Below, in pieces: positions 58,854 through 64,000 of a DNA stretch of 64,000 nt (within the stretch, counting starts at the first letter, position 1; each line of letters begins with the position of its first letter). The notes under the pieces are model-generated. The model was not told where the DNA came from. It searched no databases and worked only from the letters and a program-made list of their open reading frames with translations. A program made the translations under genes and the position numbers. This stretch comes from Paenibacillus sp. AN1007 (GTDB lineage: Bacteria; Bacillota; Bacilli; Paenibacillales; Paenibacillaceae), in contig NZ_CP159992.1 in the NCBI RefSeq assembly GCF_040702995.1, forward strand, positions 5,795,001-5,859,000, read 5' to 3'.

Positions 58854-59005
58854 ACGATCGGATCAGGATGTGACGGTGCCTCAGGTATGTTAAACTAAAG
58901 AGAGTATAGATCGATGACAGCAGGAACTGCATTTGAGGCAGTTCAAATAGATTAGAGAGACAGCGCCAATGGCGGATTAAGCAGGATATAGGGGTGAATC
59001 AGCCG

Positions 59006-59728
59006 ATGCAGGGGAAGATTTTGGTGGTGGACGACGAGCAGCCCATCGCAGACATTCTGAAGTTTAATTTGGAAAAAGAGGGATATGAGGTCATCTGTGC
59101 GTTTGATGGTATTCGTGCGGTGGAACTGGCGTTATCCGAAAAGCCGGATCTAATGCTTCTGGATCTGATGCTTCCGGGTAAGGATGGAATGGATGTGTGC
59201 CGCGAAGTGCGTGCTCATCTGGAGATGCCGATTATTATGCTGACAGCCAAAGACGGTGAGATCGACAAAGTGCTTGGTCTGGAGCTGGGGGCGGATGATT
59301 ATGTCACCAAACCTTTTAGCACACGGGAGCTGCTCGCACGGGTTAAAGCACAGATGCGCAGACAGCAGAAACCTGCAGCGATTGTAGAGGCACCCGAGGA
59401 AGAAGGGAAGCAGGTTTTGCGGCTGTTTGATCTGGCTTTTGATATGGACATGTATACCGCGTATAAGGGCGGAGAACCACTTGATCTGACACATCGGGAA
59501 TATGAGCTGCTCTATTATATGGCCAAGCATTCCGGCAAGGTAATGACACGAGAGCATCTGCTGCAGGCTGTATGGGGATACGAGTATTTCGGTGACGTAC
59601 GTACGGTAGATGTGACCATTCGCAGACTGCGGGAGAAAATTGAAGAAAATCCGAGCAAGCCGGAAACCATTCTGACTCGCCGGGGGCTTGGTTATCTCGT
59701 GCGCAGTGCCAAAAGCGTGGGGATATAA
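59006..59728 (+). CDS. walR: Response regulator WalR (YycF)
   Basis: A 240-residue OmpR-family regulator, essential in Bacillus and Staphylococcus, controlling autolysins and wall synthesis. The receiver has acidic pocket D9-D10, phosphoacceptor D53 (LLDLMLPG) and K102-region TKPF. The winged-helix DNA-binding domain is C-terminal ([20 protein letters not shown]). The ATG at 59006 follows AGGGGTG at 9 nt; a GTG at 58994 lies within that site. It overlaps walK by one base (TAATG). Confidence 0.95.
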   Translation: MQGKILVVDDEQPIADILKFNLEKEGYEVICAFDGIRAVELALSEKPDLMLLDLMLPGKDGMDVCREVRAHLEMPIIMLTAKDGEIDKVLGLELGADDYVTKPFSTRELLARVKAQMRRQQKPAAIVEAPEEEGKQVLRLFDLAFDMDMYTAYKGGEPLDLTHREYELLYYMAKHSGKVMTREHLLQAVWGYEYFGDVRTVDVTIRRLREKIEENPSKPETILTRRGLGYLVRSAKSVGI

Positions 59729-61578
59729 TGGGCCGATTCTCGCAATTTTCGTTCTTTCGAACGATTCAGGCGAAATTAATTATTATTTATGTACTGCTGA
59801 TTCTGATTGCAATGCAGTTGATCGGCGTTTATTTTGTGAGTGCAATGAAGAACTCGCTTACGAGCAATTTTACGGAGGATTTACAGGCACGTGCAGAGAT
59901 GCTTTCCGTGCTGGTGGGCGAGACGCTGGCTGGCGGAGAGGCGGAAGCCGGTGAGGACAAAACGGAGAACCTGCGTGTGCTCGTCAACAACCTGTTTAAC
60001 ATCAACGGTGCCGAGATTCAGGTGCTGGATGCCAGCGGCAAGGTGCTGACCACTTCGCTAAGTTCACATTCCGATTATATCGGGCGAAAAAACACCCAAA
60101 CCGTTGTCAGCCGTGCGCTGCAGGGCATTCGGGATAATGAGGAATATATCGTCGATGAGGATAATGTTCGCAAAAAGGTCGTAGCCAAACCGGTGTTATC
60201 CGGCGGCAAGATTATCGGTGCGGTTTACATCGCCGCTTCAATGAACGAACTGTACGCAACGATGGAGGGCATCAACAAGATTTTCATCTCCGGCATTCTG
60301 ATTGCCCTCGTGTTAACCGCCGTGCTGGGTGTTATCTTGTCGCATACAATTACCCAGCCTATTAAGGAAGTCACCAGGAGGGCGACAGCGGTCGCGGAAG
60401 GGAATTTCGATCAGCAGACACCGGTATTCGGTACGGATGAGATCGGACAGCTCAGCCGGGCATTTAACTATATGACCAGCAGATTGCGGGATGCTCTCTC
60501 TCAGAACGAAGAGGAGAAGGAAAAGCTGACCTCCATTTTGACCAATATGAGTGATGGCGTTGTCGCTACAGATGAGTATGGCAAAGTGATTCTGGTCAAC
60601 CGCCGTGCCAGCAGCATTCTCGGTATGCGTCCTTCCGATATTGAAGGCAGGCATTTTGCTGTCCTACTCGGTATCGATCCGGAGGATGCGGAAGCGCTGG
60701 CCAGTGGGTTTACCGGATCAACACTGCTGCAGATTGCCCCCGCAGGCCAGGAGGAGCCGGTGGTGATTCGTATGACTTTCACGCCCGTACATCGGCGCGA
60801 GCTGGGAATTACCGGCACCATTGCAGTGCTGCAGGATGTAACAGAGCAGGAGGAGCTTGAAGCCTCCCGGCGTGAATTCGTGGCGAATGTATCGCATGAG
60901 CTGCGTACGCCGCTGACGACGATTAAGAGCTACGCTGAAGCGCTGGATGATGGGGCATTGGAAGATCCGCAGCTTGCGGGACGTTTTGTCGGTGTCATTC
61001 AGAACGAGACCGAGCGTATGATTCGCCTGGTTACAGATTTACTGCATTTATCGAGGCTGGATTCCAAGGAGGCACTGCTGCGCAAGCAGCCTATTGATGT
61101 TTTGGAGATGCTGGAGGAAGTGACAGATCGGTTCTCCTTCCAGATGCATCAGAAAGATATTCAGTCTGTGCTTTCTGTGGAAAACGATATTCCACCTGTG
61201 CCGCTGGACCGGGATCAGATTGATCAGGTTCTGGACAATGTGGTGTCCAATGCACTGAAATATACGCTGGAGGGCGGCACTATTACGATTGCTGCCCGGC
61301 GCAGCGATGAACATACGTTAGCGATCTCGGTGTCGGATACGGGTATGGGTATTCCACAACGAGATCTGGATCGGATATTTGAACGCTTCTATCGCGTTGA
61401 CAAAGCACGCTCCCGCAGCATGGGCGGCACAGGGCTGGGATTATCCATTGCCCGGGAAATTGTTAAGGCTCATGATGGAAGCATCTCACTGGAATCTGAG
61501 GTAGACGTGGGAACAACGGTAACTTTTACACTTCCAATGCGTGATAAAGGGGGTGAGCACCTTGAAGGAACGGATTAA
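59728..61578 (+). CDS. walK: Sensor histidine kinase WalK (YycG)
   Basis: A 616-residue membrane kinase. Two TM helices (about 13-35 and 180-205) flank an extracellular PAS-like/Cache domain. HAMP (about 205-260), PAS (about 265-375), HisKA with H390 in FVANVSHELRTPL, and HATPase_c (N box DQVLDNVVSNALKYT, GMGIPQRDL, GTGLGLSIAREIV) follow. It phosphorylates WalR. The 3' end overlaps walH by 17 nt. Confidence 0.95.
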   Translation: MGRFSQFSFFRTIQAKLIIIYVLLILIAMQLIGVYFVSAMKNSLTSNFTEDLQARAEMLSVLVGETLAGGEAEAGEDKTENLRVLVNNLFNINGAEIQVLDASGKVLTTSLSSHSDYIGRKNTQTVVSRALQGIRDNEEYIVDEDNVRKKVVAKPVLSGGKIIGAVYIAASMNELYATMEGINKIFISGILIALVLTAVLGVILSHTITQPIKEVTRRATAVAEGNFDQQTPVFGTDEIGQLSRAFNYMTSRLRDALSQNEEEKEKLTSILTNMSDGVVATDEYGKVILVNRRASSILGMRPSDIEGRHFAVLLGIDPEDAEALASGFTGSTLLQIAPAGQEEPVVIRMTFTPVHRRELGITGTIAVLQDVTEQEELEASRREFVANVSHELRTPLTTIKSYAEALDDGALEDPQLAGRFVGVIQNETERMIRLVTDLLHLSRLDSKEALLRKQPIDVLEMLEEVTDRFSFQMHQKDIQSVLSVENDIPPVPLDRDQIDQVLDNVVSNALKYTLEGGTITIAARRSDEHTLAISVSDTGMGIPQRDLDRIFERFYRVDKARSRSMGGTGLGLSIAREIVKAHDGSISLESEVDVGTTVTFTLPMRDKGGEHLEGTD

Positions 61579-62842
61579 ATCTCTGGTGCTCGCTTCATTG
61601 GTTGCTGCCAGCCTGATCCAGAGCTACTTCTTGATCTATCGTTTGCCTGGGGGCGGCGACTCGGTTGTGACTTCCGAAACCAACTATGTAAAGACCGAGA
61701 ACATGGGTCAGGAGCGTAATATTGAGGAGTTAATTTTTCCGGATCAGATGATTATTCATCTGGGACAGGACAAACATACGGTGTTCTACCCTGGCAATAC
61801 ATTTTATCAGTTGATCTATTCCAGACTAAAAGGCCGAACGTTCGAGGATTTCCAGCGTCGCAATGTACAGTCCGTGAAATGGGATCAGATCCGCAAGGAG
61901 AGCCCTGGCTTTGAGTTGTCGTTTAAGGAAGGCATGCCGGTGGCTTTGTTACAGCGGGTGATGCGTTTGGGGACAGATTCTCTTTTTCAGGGAGAAACGA
62001 TTAACCGCATTGCGATATACACTGCCCCGGATGAGACGAAGGCTCACGCACTCTTCTTCAGTGCGAAGGGAGATGTGGTCTACGAGGCTGCACAGGCAGA
62101 CCTAACAGTACAGGACGTGAAGCAGCATGTCGATTTTGGTACGAGCTGGACACCCTACACGCTGATGGAAGGCGGATATTATATTCCGGCACAGGCACTG
62201 GATACGATTGAGGCGGATGTCCCGACAGGGCAGTTTACGGTGGAGCAGATGCAGCGCAGTCTGTTCTTTGATCCAAGCATGACCCGGAATATTCGGGAAA
62301 AGGATGGGTCTGAGATTTACACCGACAGCAAACGCAGTCTGCAGGTGAAACAGGAGCAGCGCTGGATTAGCTACACTGACCCGGCAGCACCGCCAGCAGG
62401 ACAGAGTGATGCGTCCAAGGACGCGCTGTCTGCAGTTGATTTTGTAAATCAGCATGGGGGCTGGAAAGGGCGTTCGCGCATGATGCTGAGATCAGCTGAC
62501 AACAAAACGCAGCTCCAGTTCCAGCAGTACTACGGCAGTTTTCCGATTATGGATTCAATGCAGTTCCGCTTCGGCACGATCAATATGGAGATGCAGCAGA
62601 AGACGGTGTCGAGCTATGAGCGATCCTTGGAATATCTGAACGAAGGTACAGAGACGAAGAAGTCGATCAAGCTGCCTGGCGGGGACAAGCTTAAAAATCT
62701 GATCCGCAAGGTAGCCGGCGAAAACCGAAAAGTTGTTGACGTGTACCCGGCTTATCGTCCATCTGCCATGGAGGATGGGCTTCGGTTGATTCCGGTATGG
62801 GTTATCCGATTTGGGAATGGTGAGGAAACGACAGTTTCTTAG
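61562..62842 (+). CDS. walH: WalRK regulator WalH (YycH)
   Basis: A 426-residue protein with one N-terminal membrane helix (SLVLASLVAASLIQSYFLIY) and an extracellular part, matching the YycH family that inhibits WalK in Bacillus. Family pieces include PDQMIIHLGQDKHTVFYPGN and NQHGGWKGRSRM. The start is TTG at 61562 (MKERIKSLVLA), 6 nt after AAGGGGGTG; an ATG-less longer reading from 61541 has no site. It lies 17 nt inside the end of walK. Confidence 0.9.
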   Translation: MKERIKSLVLASLVAASLIQSYFLIYRLPGGGDSVVTSETNYVKTENMGQERNIEELIFPDQMIIHLGQDKHTVFYPGNTFYQLIYSRLKGRTFEDFQRRNVQSVKWDQIRKESPGFELSFKEGMPVALLQRVMRLGTDSLFQGETINRIAIYTAPDETKAHALFFSAKGDVVYEAAQADLTVQDVKQHVDFGTSWTPYTLMEGGYYIPAQALDTIEADVPTGQFTVEQMQRSLFFDPSMTRNIREKDGSEIYTDSKRSLQVKQEQRWISYTDPAAPPAGQSDASKDALSAVDFVNQHGGWKGRSRMMLRSADNKTQLQFQQYYGSFPIMDSMQFRFGTINMEMQQKTVSSYERSLEYLNEGTETKKSIKLPGGDKLKNLIRKVAGENRKVVDVYPAYRPSAMEDGLRLIPVWVIRFGNGEETTVS

Positions 62843-62930
62843 CTGTTATGCAGGAAGAGTGGATGAGGCCGCTTCAGACGGTGCAGGCTGTTGAAGTAAT
62901 CTAGGGTACTCAACGACACTGGGCTAAATT

Positions 62931-63126
62931 CTAACGAATCACAGAGGACGCTAAATGCTGGATTTGGGGGAGTTGGGCAATCTAACGATTCCTGGTGATG
63001 CTATTTCTGTAGAAATGAGCTAAAAATGGTGAAAACGTGTGAGGAATTACGAAATAGGGCTTCTCTGAATCGTTAGAATTAAAACGAGCGGGAAATGGGG
63101 TATATAAGGCTCCTACGAATCGTTAG
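62931..63126. repeat. Short interspersed repeat cluster with four copies of a CTAACGATTC motif
   Basis: CTAACGAATC (62931) and CTAACGATTC (62982) on the plus strand face GAATCGTTAG (63067) and GAATCGTTAG (63117). The pairs are 51 and 50 bp apart, and adjoining bases also repeat (gaGGAcGCTA- and GCTATTT-like stretches). The whole lies in the walH-walI gap (62843-63161), which otherwise shows no gene. It interrupts an operon that is tightly packed elsewhere. Confidence 0.65.
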
Positions 63127-63161
63127 CCTGAAGTGATTAAACGGAAGAGGAGGTGAAAGAT

Positions 63162-63905
63162 CTGGATTGGGGACGGGCAAAAAATGTATTAATCTATGCT
63201 TTTCTGCTGCTGAATCTGGTGCTGGGTTATCAGATCTGGATGGATGCACGGGAAACGGCTGGTGCCAATCTGGACTTCACCTCACTTGCGGATAATACGC
63301 AGCAGGCCATGGAAGAGAAGAGTATTCAGGTACTTGCACCGATTCCAAATGAGACACCCAAGCTGCCGAAGCTGTCCTATGAGTTCATTGAAGAGGACAA
63401 GTCGGGTATTGAAGTTGAGCTGGAGGAGCCTGTGGACAGCAAGCTGATCTTCTCGCCAAGCGAGCTGACAGACGCGCTGCAGGGAGAGATTCCTCAAATC
63501 AGCACGTACCGGCTGGATCAGCTGATGGCGGAAGATGGGGCTTTTGTGCTCCACCCGCTGGTGGACGGCAAATGGCCGCTTTTTAACGTGAGTCTGGAGC
63601 TGTTCTACAGCGATCAGAAAATCACGGGTTATCATCAGACTCCCGTGCGGATTACAACCGCCGAGGAGAGCGAGCAGCAGGTACTTCCGGCGTCAAAGGC
63701 GCTGGGAACGCTGATCGAAAACTTTTTGCCAAATGATGCAATTGTGAAAGATATTCAGCTGGGCTACTACGGCCAGTTGTTTAACTCAGATATACAGGTA
63801 GCGATGCCGGCATGGCGGTTTGTGCTGGAAAGTGGCGAAGTGCTGTACGTGCAGGGCATCAGTGGGGATGTATTCAGTCCCAAGTCAGATAAACCAGGGG
63901 AGTAA
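63162..63905 (+). CDS. walI: WalRK regulator WalI (YycI), probable CTG start
   Basis: A 247-residue protein with one N-terminal membrane helix (NVLIYAFLLLNLVLGYQIW) and an extracellular domain; YycI family, partner of YycH in restraining WalK. B. subtilis YycI begins MDW. Here the matching DWGRAKN is preceded by a CTG at 63162, with GGAGGTG exactly 6 nt upstream. A GTG at 63153 is in frame, but it is part of that ribosome site. I therefore favour a CTG start. Confidence 0.85.
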   Translation: MDWGRAKNVLIYAFLLLNLVLGYQIWMDARETAGANLDFTSLADNTQQAMEEKSIQVLAPIPNETPKLPKLSYEFIEEDKSGIEVELEEPVDSKLIFSPSELTDALQGEIPQISTYRLDQLMAEDGAFVLHPLVDGKWPLFNVSLELFYSDQKITGYHQTPVRITTAEESEQQVLPASKALGTLIENFLPNDAIVKDIQLGYYGQLFNSDIQVAMPAWRFVLESGEVLYVQGISGDVFSPKSDKPGE

Positions 63906-63911
63906 TGCGTT

Positions 63912-64000
63912 ATGGGGATATATTTTACGGTGTTATCCAGTGGTTCGACAGGTAATGCCACAGTCATTCAGCATGGGGGTACTTCACTCATGATTGACGC
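63912..64000 (+). CDS. walJ: N-terminal part of WalJ (YycJ), metallo-beta-lactamase fold exonuclease (partial)
   Basis: The first 29 codons read MGIYFTVLSSGSTGNATVIQ, then HGGTSLMIDA, the usual start of the YycJ/WalJ MBL-fold family (5'-3' DNA exonuclease-like). The catalytic HxHxDH lies beyond the window. It starts 6 nt after walI, completing the walRKHIJ order. Confidence 0.88.
   Translation, partial: MGIYFTVLSSGSTGNATVIQHGGTSLMID

Overview
This window is the chromosomal replication-origin region of a spore-forming, low-to-moderate G+C Firmicute, most likely a Paenibacillus (inference from gene order and protein character). The gyrA, gyrB, remB, recF, yaaA, dnaN, dnaA block runs on the minus strand. 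The rpmH, rnpA, yidC, jag, mnmE, mnmG, rsmG, noc, soj, spo0J block runs on the plus strand, so the two blocks diverge from the origin as they do in Bacillus. Sporulation markers (yyaC, a YheC/YheD coat-type ATP-grasp protein, Spo0A-type boxes), GTG/TTG start codons with strong Shine-Dalgarno sites and the WalRK cluster fit this assignment. No rRNA, IS element, prophage or CRISPR array was seen. One tRNA (Ser, anticodon CGA) is present.

Layout. 1-2995: start of a probable HD-GYP-type gene, then gyrA. 3423-4367: a plus-strand YheC/YheD gene wedged between gyrA and gyrB. 4437-10827: gyrB-remB-recF-yaaA-dnaN-dnaA. The dnaA-dnaN gap carries a DnaA box, a G run and six DnaA-trios, matching the basal unwinding element of B. 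subtilis oriC. 10828-16264: the region that normally joins dnaA to rpmH. Here it is split by a gluconate module (gntK, gntP, gntR with palindromic GntR operators and a candidate cre site), so DnaA-box clusters lie about 4.7 kb apart on either side. 16265-26443: rpmH-rnpA-yidC-jag, mnmE-mnmG-rsmG, noc and soj-spo0J, with one parS site inside a terminator palindrome and another inside spo0J.

26583-33583: small conserved genes (cysteine desulfurase-like protein, DUF4446, yyaC, DUF3343, MscS channel, DUF951), tRNA-Ser, a YjzC-like gene, rpsF-ssb-rpsR and an M15 peptidase. 34324-40009: a five-gene oligopeptide ABC transporter operon. 40232-46786: a DacF-like protein whose catalytic serine is replaced by glycine, an SLH-anchored S9 peptidase, a 14-TM MFS exporter and an LCP protein. 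46982-52645: a CBS protein, then MazG-like, yybS, gdpP, rplI and dnaB. 53087-64000: purA behind a structured leader, a membrane-anchored unknown, a methyltransferase behind an apparent translational attenuator, an M23 peptidase behind a MITE-like element, and walR-walK-walH-walI-walJ (walJ cut by the window end).

Most of the window is ordinary origin-proximal housekeeping. The unusual parts are in the non-coding sequence: the split oriC/gnt arrangement, parS used as a terminator stem, the leader peptide with anti-SD ahead of the methyltransferase, the structured purA leader, the inverted-repeat elements at 56966-57159 and 62931-63126, a probable CTG start for walI, and the glycine-for-serine change in the DacF-like protein.
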